Source of the DNA: Clarkia xantiana subsp. parviflora
Lineage: Eukaryota > Streptophyta > Magnoliopsida > Myrtales > Onagraceae
Length of the DNA stretch: 64,000 bases
Assembly: GCA_036873135.1 (NCBI GenBank)
Contig: JAPTYO010000010.1
Coordinates: 6,796,634 to 6,860,633 of the forward strand
Direction: 5' to 3'
The position numbers and the translations under genes were made by a program. Shown piece by piece: positions 1 through 11,817 of the stretch (its first letter is position 1; each line of letters begins with the position of its first letter). The notes below the pieces were generated by a model. That model had not been told where the DNA came from. It saw only the letters and a program-made list of their open reading frames with translations, and made no database searches.

Positions 1-1
1 A

Positions 2-2147
2 ATTGAACACGTGCAAAAGCATGAGGCCTCTCTGCTAGGCAGAACAAAGAACCCGCATCACTTCGCAATGACATTTTCACAAACTCTTGCCGGGACCGCA
101 GCACACTGGTTCTTCTCACTGCCTTGCGGGAGCATTACTTCATGGGCGGATCTAAAAGCCAAATTCATCCGGCGATACATGGGTGAGCGCACACTGTTAA
201 AAGGGGCAAATGCTCTGGACGACGTCCAACAGCAGAACGAAGAGTCCCTTGCCGACTACTACGTCCGCTTCAACCAGAACATTTCTGACATTCAGGGAAA
301 CCTGACCGAAGGAGAAATTGTTCGAGCATTCATCCGAAACCTTGGTCGAAGAGGCAATGCCTTAGCTGAAAAAATGGCAAAGCGCCCAGCAGAATCCATG
401 GAGGAATTGGCCGCGAGAGTCAAGGAGTATATAGACCTTGAGAGATTCAGAAGCCAGAACAAGGCAAAAATTGCTGCAGCTAAGGCAAAAGACAATCCAA
501 AACAGTACCAACCAAAGCCACACCCAGGCAGCCAGTAAGGAAAACATTGGCAACCTCAGCCAAAAAGACCTTTCCAAGGGGATTTTCAGAAGCCTAAAGA
601 AGTAAATCTCGCCGACTGCATCCCTCTGAACGCCCCGCTGTCGGTGATTTTGAGAGAAATGAAGAACGCAAATATGTGGAAGGAACCAAACAACTTCAGA
701 AAAGGCCAAATGGGAAGCGACAAAGACAAGTGGTGTGAAAACCACGAAGTTTTCGGCCACGAGACCGATAGCTGCATCAGTCTACGCTTCCGAATCAACA
801 ACTTCATCCTCAAGGGCGAGTTAAAGCAATTTGTGGAACAAGGCAACAGCCCCTCGAGAAAGACTCAGCCAGAGTCGTCAAAAAGAACAAACAAGGGAAA
901 AGAGAAAGTCCATGACAACCCTCCGCCAGCCAAGCGAGGGGTAATCAATGTCATACATGGAGGGCCTGCTGCCGGAGGACACATATCCAATGCTCGGGAC
1001 ATTTATGCATCCTAAGCAGCAACACTGCCGAAGTACGGAAAGCGCAAGCAACCCGAGCAAGAAGACGCAGTCATCCAATTCTCCAGGGAAGACTTGAAGC
1101 ATATCGTTTATCCCCACGATGATGCTTTAGTCATTACCATGGATATTGACGGGTACGATGTGAAAAGAATTCTTGTGTATGGTGGAAGTTCTGCTGACAT
1201 TCTACACATCAGAGTCCTGGAGCAACTAGGAAAATCTGTCAAGGACTTGTCCCCAGGAACCTTCTCATTAGTTAGCTTCGCAGGAGCAGCTACACAACCC
1301 TTGGGCACAATCACACTTCCGGTCATCCTTGGCCAGGGCTGGAAAGCATTGCATATCAACGTCACTTTTGTAGTTGTAGAATCCCTCGGAGCCTACAACG
1401 GAATCTTGGGACGAACAACGATCAATCCTTATGTGATCGTGCCTTCCACCGTCCACCAAAAGATGAAGTTCCCGACAGAACATGGGATTGGAGAAGTGCT
1501 GGGCGATCAAATAACCGCAAGGCGTTGTTACGTCAATGCCTTGAGAGCAAAGCACCAATATCATGTGGCCATGGTAAATTCCTTCAAGAGGCAGAAAGTG
1601 GTTGATGAAAGAAAGAAGCAACCAAGGGAACAAGCCATTACAATCTGGAAACCGCAAGAAAGCATCCAATTATCACCATGGCACCAGATTTGGCTCGTTC
1701 AGCAGGGAGAAGACGAGCCAATCTTGGAATACTTCATCAAATTCGCCTCCAACGCCTCAACAGCGAAAGCAACAAGAGAAGAAGTGATAAGCGTGTTCTA
1801 CGCAAATATGAACGCCAAATCTTTCCTTCTCTTTGGACGAACTCATGGGTGGCAAACAACAAGAACCATGGCGGATCTAAAGGAAAAGCTTGAGACAGCA
1901 ATCTTTTGCGAGCAAGAACGACATTTACGTCAACCTGCTGGAAAACAAGCTCCCAAGTCCGCTTGCCTCGGAGACAGCTTTCTTGGGCAACGACATCAGA
2001 GAATGGTGCAAGTACCATAAAACTTGGGGGCACAACACAAACATGTGTCCACCATTAAACTGGGAAATCGAAGAATGCATCAGGCTAGGTGCACTAAGGC
2101 GATTTGGTGCAACCAACTACGCAACATCGTCATCAAACCAGCCATGA
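2..2147 (+). pseudogene. E1 gag-protease-second gag domain (broken polyprotein)
   Basis: One frame (codons from position 2) carries the Retrotrans_gag region, stopped at 536-538. It resumes with a linker and a C-x2-H-x4-H-x4-C zinc knuckle (734-775), stops again at 1013-1015, and then runs from 1016 to 2020 through a retropepsin-like domain into a second gag-like domain without a break. The protease active-site Asp is a Tyr codon (1178-1180, YGG where E2 has DGG), so it should be inactive. Near 1930 a deletion of about 115 bp relative to E2 shifts the frame. The tail, with a second zinc knuckle (2007-2048), continues in the third frame and ends at 2147. gag is expected to form the particle and the protease to cut it, but this copy cannot make an intact product. 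Confidence 0.85.
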
Positions 2148-3043
2148 CGAAATGAGAAACAACTCTCTTCTAGATTACTTTGCGCATTCCTACTACTTCT
2201 AGTATAATCAATGTAAATACACGCAAGTATCTAATAAAGTCAATCTACGTTTGTAGGTACATACTTATCTCTTGCACGCTGTTTTTTGGATTAAACGCGA
2301 AGCAACAAAACTACGCGCATATTATCTACTTCAATAATCCAAGAAACTGTGCCATGTGCAAGCAAAATCTATTACGCGTTATGACAACGCTTATCAACAA
2401 CAACCTACTCATATTGACGACTACATCAAGGTGTCATCATGGAATCAAAAACAGGGAAGTTTCCTACACAAACAAGGAATCCTCGTATCAAATTCCTTTA
2501 CTTCATTTATTATATGCATGACTAAAAAGGAAATTTCATGACTTCATACTTTTGCAAACTTATAAAATTGCGACTATCTAACAAAAGCAACTCTACTCGT
2601 AGGTACATGTTACACTACGATTACTACTCAGGAATGATGCCAAGTAGTAACCTATGCACAAAAATCTACTTCAACAATACAAGCTAAGCATTGTGTGCAA
2701 GGAGGGATTTATGGTATACAACACCAACATATCTGTTATCTACACCAACAAGGAGCTTATTCCTCCATTCATATAATAGGCGTCTACCTCTAGAAGGTGC
2801 CAACAACACAAAGCCACCAAGCTATGTGTACAACCAGCTTATTCCGCAATAATAACCTACGGACTATTATAAAAACGACGACTATTCAGGGCGTCATCTA
2901 CAAGCAATACCTTGGACTAACGCCAAGGCTTACTATCAAAATAGCATGTTAAGGGGCAAATCCTCATGTTCATAAGCCATTCCCTGGATTCAGAACAGGA
3001 TGGGCATACTGGGCTGATCACCCCTTAAGCTATGGGCGTCCTC
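2148..3043 (+). other. E1 internal non-coding region
   Basis: AT-rich region downstream of the coding part. It is collinear with E2 18105-18845, sharing stretches around the CTTCTAGTATAATCAATG motif, but has no reading frame or RNA gene that I can support. Confidence 0.5.
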
Positions 3044-3335
3044 TGTTTAGACGACACTCCGGACACCGAGTAAGGGTTCATTCTTTGAAATTGGTGTCCT
3101 CTGTTTAGACGACACTCCGGACACCGAGTAAGGGTTCATTCTTTGAAATGGGTGTCCTCTGTTTAGACGACACTCCGGACACCGAGTAAGGGTTCATTCT
3201 TTGAAATGGGTGTCCTCTGTTTAGACGACACTCCGGACACCGAGTAAGGGTTCATTCTTTGAAATGGGTGTCCTATGTTTAGACGACACTCCGGACTCCA
3301 AGTAAGGGTTCATTCTTCAGTGTCCTCTATCTAGA
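3044..3335 (+). repeat. 58-bp tandem repeat, about 5 copies (E1)
   Basis: Each unit contains TCCTCTGTTTAGACGACACT followed by a spacer and AAGGGTTCATTCTTTGAAA. The middle copies are almost identical and the last two are diverged. The related but longer array of E2 (18846-19390) lies at the equivalent place. Confidence 0.9.
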
Positions 3336-3704
3336 CGACACTACGAATTCCTGGCCAGAATTCGTTTTATACGGCAAAAGTCCTCTGGCAAAGATGACAA
3401 TTCCGTACTACAGATTTTCAAACCGTGTTGCATGGTTCCTGGACGCAGAAAGCATGCATCACAATTCATATTCTCAAAAAAGTGTTACATGGTCCCTGGA
3501 CGCAGGAATCATGTATCACAAATATTTTTTCTTTTTTCAAACATTTTGCCAAATATTTTATCAAACATTTTATGTATCAAACACCTCTCCAAAAAATTTT
3601 GTCAACATGATTTTTTGGATGTATCACATTCAATGCCAAAATATTTTCTCAAATATTTTATCAACAAGCCTTTTAGGTTTCACAAAATGCTTCTTCAAAA
3701 ACTC
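3336..3704 (+). other. E1 AT-rich spacer with degenerate short repeats
   Basis: Contains short degenerate repeats of the type CAAATATTTTATCAAACATT and is collinear with E2 19391-19637. No coding evidence. Confidence 0.4.
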
Positions 3705-4098
3705 AAATGATGTTTTTACGTATGCTTCCCCAACGCGGGTTGATACACGCTGGCAGGTGCGCTCCCTGTATAAAACTCATAAAACTTACAAGTCGAGTCT
3801 TGTACAACGTCGCCTTAGAATGGAACTAAGAGACGGTATAAACTAGTATCTTGCTTTGTCAAGATAACATCTCTTAAATGATGTTTTTACGTATGCTTCC
3901 CCAACGCGGGTTGATACACGCTGGCAGGTGCGCTCCCTGTCTAAAACTCATAAAACTTACAAGTCGAGTCTTGTACAACGTCGCCTTAGAGTGGAACTAA
4001 GAGACGGTATAAACTAGTATCTTGCTTTGTCAAGATAACATCTCTCAAATGATGTTTTTACGTATGCTTCCCCAACGCGGGTTGATACACGCTGGCAG
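3705..4098 (+). repeat. 171-bp tandem repeat, 2.3 copies (E1)
   Basis: Units start at 3705, 3876 and 4047 with AAATGATGTTTTTACGTATG; the third is truncated. E2 has this sequence as a single copy at about 19638-19800, so the tandem state arose in E1. Confidence 0.88.
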
Positions 4099-4379
4099 GA
4101 AAGAAGGACAATATGCATAATGCATCAGGCAGGCAATCAGGAGAACATCTCAACTTATTAATCAGGAAGTGGCTATCAGTCACGACCGCAGGGACTATGT
4201 CTACGTTACTAGTCATCCGCATTCAATAAACACATTCAAAGCGAACAAGTCGGAAGCAACAAGTGAGGAAGAACTACAAAAAGTCTTCAAGCATAGAAGC
4301 CGGGGGGCAAACAGACTCAGAAATGAGTTCAACATATCCAAAAGATGGCACAGATTGAAAAATGCCATCATCTCTAACA

Positions 4380-4827
4380 AGACTCGGCGGGACAAGCAGA
4401 AGTTGCCGCCGTTTTCTCCAAGCAAAATCTATAATGCGCAGGTCGCAACATCCTATGCTCTACCCATGCCATGCCTTGGAGTCTAGCCAAGAGGAGCAAT
4501 CACAGTACTTAACAATGTCCAGGTGATGAAATGTCATGCAAGCAAAAGCATGAACAAAGAATTATCAACAAACACTTACCTCAGTAGGAGTAACGCTAGA
4601 ATTATCAACAAACACTTACCTCAGTAGGAGTAACGCTCCTCCTTGGGCCGGTCCCTCGACCGGGGGGCAGAAGACGCCACTACACAACCCTTAACTCTAT
4701 TTCTCTTATCACAAGAAAGAGTTAGCACGGTCATGCTCAGTGTAAAGAACCAAGAATCGCTCGAGGAACACGCCCCCGCGTCGGATCTTTCGAGAATTAT
4801 GCTAAGAACAGAAACTGCAGCTGGCAA
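4380..4827 (-). pseudogene. E1 remnant of antisense gene (internally deleted)
   Basis: On the minus strand, 4638-4827 matches the exon of the E2 antisense gene that precedes the donor at about 21196 (shared SAPRS segment, followed by a GTAAGTG donor). 4380-4430 matches the 3' end of the same E2 gene. The middle coiled-coil exon and the 5' domain are missing. A 38-bp stretch around the donor is directly duplicated at about 4553-4636. It is too damaged to encode a protein. Confidence 0.6.
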
Positions 4828-5028
4828 TAACTGGGAAAATCAACAAGATCTAATATCTTGGAAAGTGCTATCAACAATACAGTCAGTGCGCAAGCGCACA
4901 CCAACACTTATTCAAGCACTTATGCGACAGGCGCTCCATGTGAGAACAACCACAAGCGTACAAGACTTATTAAGTCTCCATGCAGCAAGTAACAAACATC
5001 GCGCAAGGGGGGCAACCTCTTCAACATA

Positions 5029-5521
5029 CATGTCGACAAGGATGCATGTCGACAAGGAGAAAATATTTTCTAAGTGTTCCCATGCACGTACATACATGTC
5101 GACAAGGGGGCATGTCAACGAGGAGAAAATATTTTCTAAGTGTTTCCATGTACGCACATACATGTCGACAAGGGGGCATGTCAACGAGGAGAAAATATCT
5201 TCTAAGTGTTTCCATGTACGTACATACATGTCGACAAGGATGCATGTCGACAAGAAGAAAATATTTTCTAAGTGTTTCCATGTACGTACATACATGTCGA
5301 CAAGGAGAAAATATTTTCTAAGTGTTCCCATGCACGTACATACATGTCGACAAGGGGGCATGTCAACGAGGAGAAAATATCTTCTAAGTGTTTCCATGTA
5401 CGTACATACATGTCGACAAGGATGCATGTCGACAAGAAGAAAATATTTTCTAAGTGTTTCCATGTACGTACATACATGTCGACAAGGATGCATGTCGACA
5501 AGGAGAAAATATTTTCTAAGT
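5029..5521 (+). repeat. 66-bp minisatellite, left part (about 7.5 copies)
   Basis: Each unit has a CATGTCGACAAGG core, sometimes doubled, then the 12-bp palindrome GAAAATATTTTC, then a CATGTACGTACATA-type stretch. The array continues at 12307-13000 on the far side of the LARD insertion. Because 66 is a multiple of 3, reading frames stay open on both strands; these are artefacts of the repeat. Confidence 0.93.
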
Positions 5522-5526
5522 GTTCC

Positions 5527-6506
5527 TGTGAACACCCGATTTTTGCTCGGGTTATTATATTATATCATATATATAAATATATTATGTGTATATATAGCTA
5601 ATTTAAGTATGTATGTATTACAGGAAAAGTCCCGGGATACGGAGCGCGTGAATCATTTTTGTCAGAATCCTATCAATATGGATCTTGAATTGAAGCTCAC
5701 AAAATTACGAATGCAACGGGACAGACCGTGAATCAATCGGAAATCGTGATCAGAAGTTATGATATTTTGAAGAGAAGTGGAAATGTGGAAAAGATAATAT
5801 ATATATATATATATAACAGTAATCAAAATGATGAGAGAAGATAAGATTTGCTCTTCCCAACCATCATATCCCATCGTCATTTCCTTACCCATACATGCAA
5901 GTGGCTTTTTTTGTTTAAAAAGAAAAAAAGAAAAGAAAAATCAAAGTCTCCATGCCATCTATAAATAGAGGACAGCCGAAGAGGTGAGGGGGGGAGTCTC
6001 ACTGGGAGAAGAAAATCACATAGAGCTCAGTGATATATGTGTGAGTGAGGATAAATGTGAGTTGAGGTGGTCTCATAATATATGTATCTCGAAGAGTGTT
6101 TTTATATAAGAAGTGTTGTTATCTTGATCGGTTTGGATAGTTTTTTTTTATCCCGATTCCGACTATGTTATTTCATTTCATGGTACCTTAGGTAAACTCT
6201 CTTTTATTATATTGTTATATATTTGATTAAAGTATATTTCATGTTTAAGTATTTTACAATATGTTAATATTTATATTTTGTGTAATGTTATATATTTATG
6301 AAGGTTAATCTACAAAAATGTTCCAAAATAGCTTATTATTATATATATACGCATTATATGTACGTTTTATTGATTTATTATATATGCTTTGATTTTTCTT
6401 ATTATTATTATATATATGCTGCCATTTTGTTATTTATTACCATTATATATATGTAAGTTTTCATTTTACTTATTATATGTATATATATGCATTATATACG
6501 CTTTCC

Positions 6507-6559
<53 letters not shown>

Positions 6560-7048
6560 GCTCTTTTTTGTTATCAATTGTACATACATGTGTTATGTCA
6601 TATTATGTATATATATTTATTTAATGTCGCATTTTACGGTTCTGTTCATATACGTATTTTATTTAACTTACTACATTACTTTATATTCTCCCTAAATATC
6701 ACTTAGTGTATATTTTTATCTTTTATGGATATAATCATGATAATGAAATAAAAATGGCAAATTGACAAACTAAGTACCGAAAGGGCGATTTTTCTAGCTT
6801 CCGAGCTTTTAAAACGTAACCGAACCCCCGGACCCATAACTCTGGATGCAGACCATTTTTAAACCCTAGGTTGCTATAATGCACCCTAGGAGATTTTAGG
6901 ATTCCGACTAGCCTTAATTAGTCGGTGGCGACTCTATTTTTATCATCTACCCGGGTAATCTCATTTGCCCATATTTTTATACAAAATGAGTTGTTTTCAA
7001 ATAAAACCGTAAAACCGAGCCGGGTCGGGTCATTTCCGACGTCCGACA
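5527..7048 (+). repeat. 5' LTR of LARD element (1522 bp)
   Basis: It contains a TATA box (CTATAAATAGAGG, about 5959-5971) and a long (ATT)n microsatellite at about 6511-6559, which is about 20 bp longer than in the partner LTR. It ends at CCGACA before the PBS. Confidence 0.93.
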
Positions 7049-7051
7049 TTT

Positions 7052-7068
7052 TGGCGACTCTGCTGGGG
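7052..7068 (+). other. Primer binding site of LARD element
   Basis: TGGCGACTCTGCTGGGG begins 3 bases after the LTR end. This is a PBS form widely seen in plant gypsy elements. I did not assign the tRNA. Confidence 0.7.
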
Positions 7069-8529
7069 AATATTTTGAGGGTTCAGGCTTTTTATGTTTG
7101 TCTTGCCATTGTTATTTTATTATTATGATTATATCTGGACTAATTGTTTGTTCATGTTTGCAGTGTTTATTTTGAAAAAAAAAAATAAAAAAATTAATGC
7201 CTGACTACATTGAATGCTTTGCATATTTTTGCACACACCAGGTTGGTTACCTATCACATGCTAAAATTTGAGCATTTGAGCTTAGGGAGTTTAGTAGGGG
7301 AATGCGCCCGGAGCGGTTGGACCGCCGGTACGCACCTAAAAAAACTCAACTCAATGATCAGATGAGCTCATGATCCTTTATAGGGGTGATTCCCTGCGAG
7401 GGTGAGGTTCCGCTGATTGTTCGAGAACCTAGAAATCCCACCCTACTAGAACAAAGCCATCCACCATGTGAAGCAATCAATTAGTCATGTGTGTTTTTTC
7501 TTCTCAAGTTCATGTTTATATTTTTTTATAACTCATAGTTCTCCTGTACACGTTGGGGCATCGTCGTAATTGCATGTTAGAATTTTCATTTTTATATAAT
7601 CTAGTTTTTATGTGTATATATTTCAAGTATTGTCTTTTGAAGATTGTATAGTAATGTTTTCTGACATTTAATTGCATCATGAATTTTAAACTCATATAGT
7701 CATCAATTATATCATTTCTATTATAGATTATTTCTCGGTCATAAATTGCCCTCAAATCGGAATGACGACCGTGACAACAGTATTAACCAAAAGATTAATT
7801 TTCCTAATGAGATGTCCAAACTTCTCAAAAATCATGATTTTTATACTGTGGTCTATGATTGTCATCCCGATTACATGGATTTTTTGTGAATATCTCATTT
7901 TATACCTTTCATGAGAAGTAATCTATAATCGAAAATCATTAGCATTTCAAAATATTTGGATGATACGAAGTAATGTGATTGATGACTATATTTTCAAAAA
8001 AAATGTGCATATATATATATATTCTTGATCATGATTATCATCGAGGTATATCTGGCCCTGAGGAGCCCCAATCCAGACTTGCTTTGTGACGTTGCGAGAG
8101 AAAATAAAACAGCAAAACAAGGCGTCACCATTGCACTGTTAATTGTCGTACGTGACATCGCAAAATGGAAGTTTTTCTCTGTCTTTTAAATTTATGAATG
8201 ACAAGTTTGAATGATATTTTATCTATGTTGAGCGGTCATGCAATATATATCTTGGATATTTTCCTCACATCTCTTCCATATTGCGACAGGTAAAATCGGT
8301 CGGATTAATTCTCAGAAGATGCAATGAAGTGAAACTTGACATGTCAAGATGGTTAATGGTTACAAAGAACCGATCAGAATATAGCGACGCTTTTCAACTT
8401 GGATGCCAAGGCCTGCGGACCGCACTTTCATGACAACATGCAAATTTAAAAAGGGAGTTTCTTTTGAACACCTCATTTGAATCATATATTTACTCATGAT
8501 GAGATTGCATGCATATACCTGTTAGGATG
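7069..8529 (+). other. LARD interior, non-coding
   Basis: AT-rich sequence with stops in all frames and no recognisable domain. The element's packaging leader would be expected here. Confidence 0.5.
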
Positions 8530-8565
8530 TTGACATCTCGACACCCTACCCAAATCAGATGATTC

Positions 8566-8995
8566 TGTGCAAGTCGGATATAATTCCGCACAAATCGGAT
8601 ATAATTCCGTGCAAGTCGGATATAATTCCGCACAAATCGGATTTGATTCCGTGCAAGTCGGATATAATTCCGCACAAATCGGATTTGATTCCGTGCAAGT
8701 CGGATATAATTCCGCACAAATCGGATATGATTCCGTGCAAGTCGGATATAATTCCGCACAAATCGGATTTGATTCTGTGCAAGTCGGATATAATTCCGCA
8801 CAAATCGGATATGATTCCGTGCAAGTCGGATATAATTCCGCACAAATCGGATATGATTCCGTGCAAGTCGGATATAATTCCGCACAAATCGGATTTGATT
8901 CCGTGCAAGTCGGATATAATTCCGCACAAATCGGATTTGATTCCGTGCAAGTCGGATATAATTCCGCACAAATCGGATATGATTCCGTGCAAGTC
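8566..8995 (+). repeat. 42-bp tandem repeat, about 10 copies (LARD)
   Basis: Two similar half-units of 21 bp alternate: GCAAGTCGGATATAATTCC and GCACAAATCGGAT(A/T)TGATTCC. The 42-bp period gives open frames of about 160-197 codons on both strands. I regard these as non-genic. Confidence 0.93.
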
Positions 8996-9042
8996 GCATA
9001 TGATTGCGCACCCATCAGGAAGTCGACATCTCGGCAACCTTT

Positions 9043-9363
9043 GTTAACTCGCGTATGTTTACGCCTTATTAACTCGCGTGTGTTCACGCCTTATTAACTT
9101 GCGTATTTTTACGCCTTATTAACTCGCGTATGTTTACGCCTTATTAACTCGCGTGTGTTCACGCCTTATTAACTCGCGTATTTTTACGCCTTATTAACTC
9201 GCGTGTGTTCACGCCTTATTAACTTGCGTATTTTTACGCCTTATTAACTCGCGTATTTTTACGCCTTATTAACTCGCGTTTGTTCACGCCTTATTAACTC
9301 GCGTATTTTTACGCCTTGTTAACTCGCGTATTTTTACGCCTTATTAACTCGCGTTTGTTTACG
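9043..9363 (+). repeat. 25-bp tandem repeat, about 13 copies (LARD)
   Basis: Unit TTAACTCGCGTATTTTTACG with variants TGTTTACG and TGTTCACG. The array lies between two copies of an ATCTCGGCAACCTTT motif (9027-9041 and 9384-9398). Confidence 0.92.
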
Positions 9364-9398
9364 CACCCCGTTAGGATGCCGAAATCTCGGCAACCTTT

Positions 9399-10789
9399 CT
9401 CTAACTTCAAGTCGCATCGCGCATCTTATCCTATCATTTTCTACCATGTTTAACTCTTGTTCTCATATATATTTTTGAATAATTGCAGTTGTCCCTTTTT
9501 GAAGGAGTCCTCTCACGTTATCTTTGTCTATTTGCTTGTCGTCGAGAAATTTATTCGAATGACATTGAAAACCTTATGTGATGGTTAAATTCCCGGAGAG
9601 AAAATAAAAAAAATTCGGAAGCTTTTTGCTTCCAAAAGAGGGGAAAAAATGAGAAAAATATTTGAAAAAAAAATGTATATTTGGCGAATGTTTTGCAGGC
9701 GAAGATCAAAATATGGAAAAGCGGTAGCCACTTAAGCCACGACTAATATTTATACACATCAGAGGTTAGTGCATGCTGTGTTGGATTTTCAAGAATTTCT
9801 CAAATATCAAAACACGTCCTAACACTAATGAAGTAAATCAGTGAGATTTAAGATTGATCTTATGTGCATGTAATGAGCAAGAGTCTGAGAAAGTCTTATC
9901 TTTAATTAAGTGAGAAGTTGATTTGAGTTGGACTTGATGCTATCATACTTGAACCAATCGGTAAAGATCAGTTACGCATTATAAAGGCGTGGGAATTGGG
10001 GCACCCCAAGGAAAAACCCGAAAAAACGGTGGATCTCCTTGGGAAGTAAAGGCTAGGACACTTACTTTCCCCCATACTATTCATTCCATAATTCCCAATA
10101 CTTTTCATCCATCCAAGTAAGTGTCTGGGTCTCGAAAAAGAAAAAAATAAAAAAAAAGGAAAAAGAAATGAAATGAAATGAAATAAGCCACATTCTCGTA
10201 ACTTGCCTCCTGCCAATGACCGATCTTACAAATGTTTGATAATGTGATGATAGCAAAAGTTCGACTCAAATTGACTGGAGCATAGCTGAGGTATAAGAAA
10301 TCTTGTTTGTGTTCATTACACGTGTATAATATCGATCTGAGATCTCAAGAGATCATAAATTGAAATGTTAGGTGCACACACAAACACGAGAAATACTTGA
10401 AAAATTCTGACACAATGTGGGCTAACCCAGTATGTGTATTTTTATTAGTTGGGGCATGAAAATGCAACCACGTGTCCATAAGAGGATCCGAATGTCAAAT
10501 ATTTTGCAAAAAAAAAATTATTTTTCTCTCCAGATATTTAACATGTTACAGGTATGGTTGATAAGTGGTTCAAACCAGACGAGATCTTTTTCGGCGCAGT
10601 AAGTTAGACAAACACGGCTCATGTGAGGGCTCTGACAAGGGGAAGCGGGATGCACCCCTAGCTCAATCAGTAGTATTTATCTTTGAACATGCGTTTCAGA
10701 GATCCCCTGGTTAGTCAAGAGAAAAAGGGATGCACCCCGAGCTCAAATGAATGTTCTTTATCTTTGAACATGCGTTTCAAAGAACACCT
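9399..10789 (+). other. LARD interior, non-coding
   Basis: No supported gene. Near the 3' end (10640-10790) a roughly 80-bp segment with GGGATGCACCCC and CTTTGAACATGCGTTTCA is present twice, imperfectly. Confidence 0.5.
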
Positions 10790-10806
10790 GTCCAAAGAGG
10801 GGCAAC
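10790..10806 (+). other. Polypurine tract of LARD element
   Basis: Purine-rich CAAAGAGGGGCAAC lies directly upstream of the 3' LTR start (TGTGAACACC at 10807), as expected for a plus-strand primer. Confidence 0.7.
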
Positions 10807-11779
10807 TGTGAACACCCGATTTTTGCTCGGGTTATTATATTATATCATATATATAAATATATTATGTGTATATATAGCTAATTTAAGTATGTATGTATTA
10901 CAGGAAAAGTCCCGGGATACGGAGCGCGTGAATCATTTTTGTCAGAATCCTATCAATATGGATCTTGAATTGAAGCTCACAAAATTACGAATGCAACGGG
11001 ACAGACCGTGAATCAATCGGAAATCGTGATCAGAAGTTATGATATTTTGAAGAGAAGTGGAAATGTGGAAAAGATAATATATATATATATAACAGTAATC
11101 AAAATGATGAGAGAAGATAAGATTTGCTCTTCCCAACCATCATATCCCATCGTCATTTCCTTACCATACATGCAAGTGGCTTTTTTTGTTTAAAAAGAAA
11201 AAAAGAAAAGAAAAATCAAAGTCTCCATGCCATCTATAAATAGAGGACAGCCGAAGAGGTGAGGGGGGGAGTCTCACTGGGAGAAGAAAATCACATAGAG
11301 CTCAGTGATATATGTGTGAGTGAGGATAAATGTGAGTTGAGGTGGTCTCATAATATATGTATCTCGAAGAGTGTTTTTATATAAGAAGTGTTGTTATCTT
11401 GATCGGTTTGGATAGTTTTTTTTATCCCGATTCCGACTATGTTATTTCATTTCATGGTACCTTAGGTAAACTCTCTTTTATTATATTGTTATATATTTGA
11501 TTAAAGTATATTTCATGTTTAAGTATTTTACAATATGTTAATATTTATATTTTGTGTAATGTTATATATTTATGAAGGTTAATCTACAAAATGTTCCAAA
11601 ATAGCTTATTATTATATATATACGCATTATATGTACGTTTTATTGATTTATTATATATGCTTTGATTTTTCTTATTATTATTATATATATGCTGCCATTT
11701 TGTTATTTATTACCATTATATATATGTAAGTTTTCATTTTACTTATTATATGTATATATATGCATTATATACGCTTTCC

Positions 11780-11817
<38 letters not shown>

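Noticed and set aside
5021..5601. Long overlapping frames on both strands across the 66-bp array (also 12176-13094)
   Set aside because: The repeat period is a multiple of 3, so every frame without a stop in one unit stays open. Translations are the same 22 residues repeated. Not genes.
6389..6706. Tyr- and Ile-rich frames in the LARD LTRs (also 11662-11964)
   Set aside because: Translation of an (ATT)n microsatellite and AT-rich LTR.
8490..9097. Five overlapping frames of 160-197 codons, possibly a repeat protein
   Set aside because: The 42-bp unit keeps frames open on both strands; there is no start context, domain or splice signal.
8566..9363. CRISPR-like array
   Set aside because: Units are head-to-tail without unique spacers, and the context is a plant retrotransposon.
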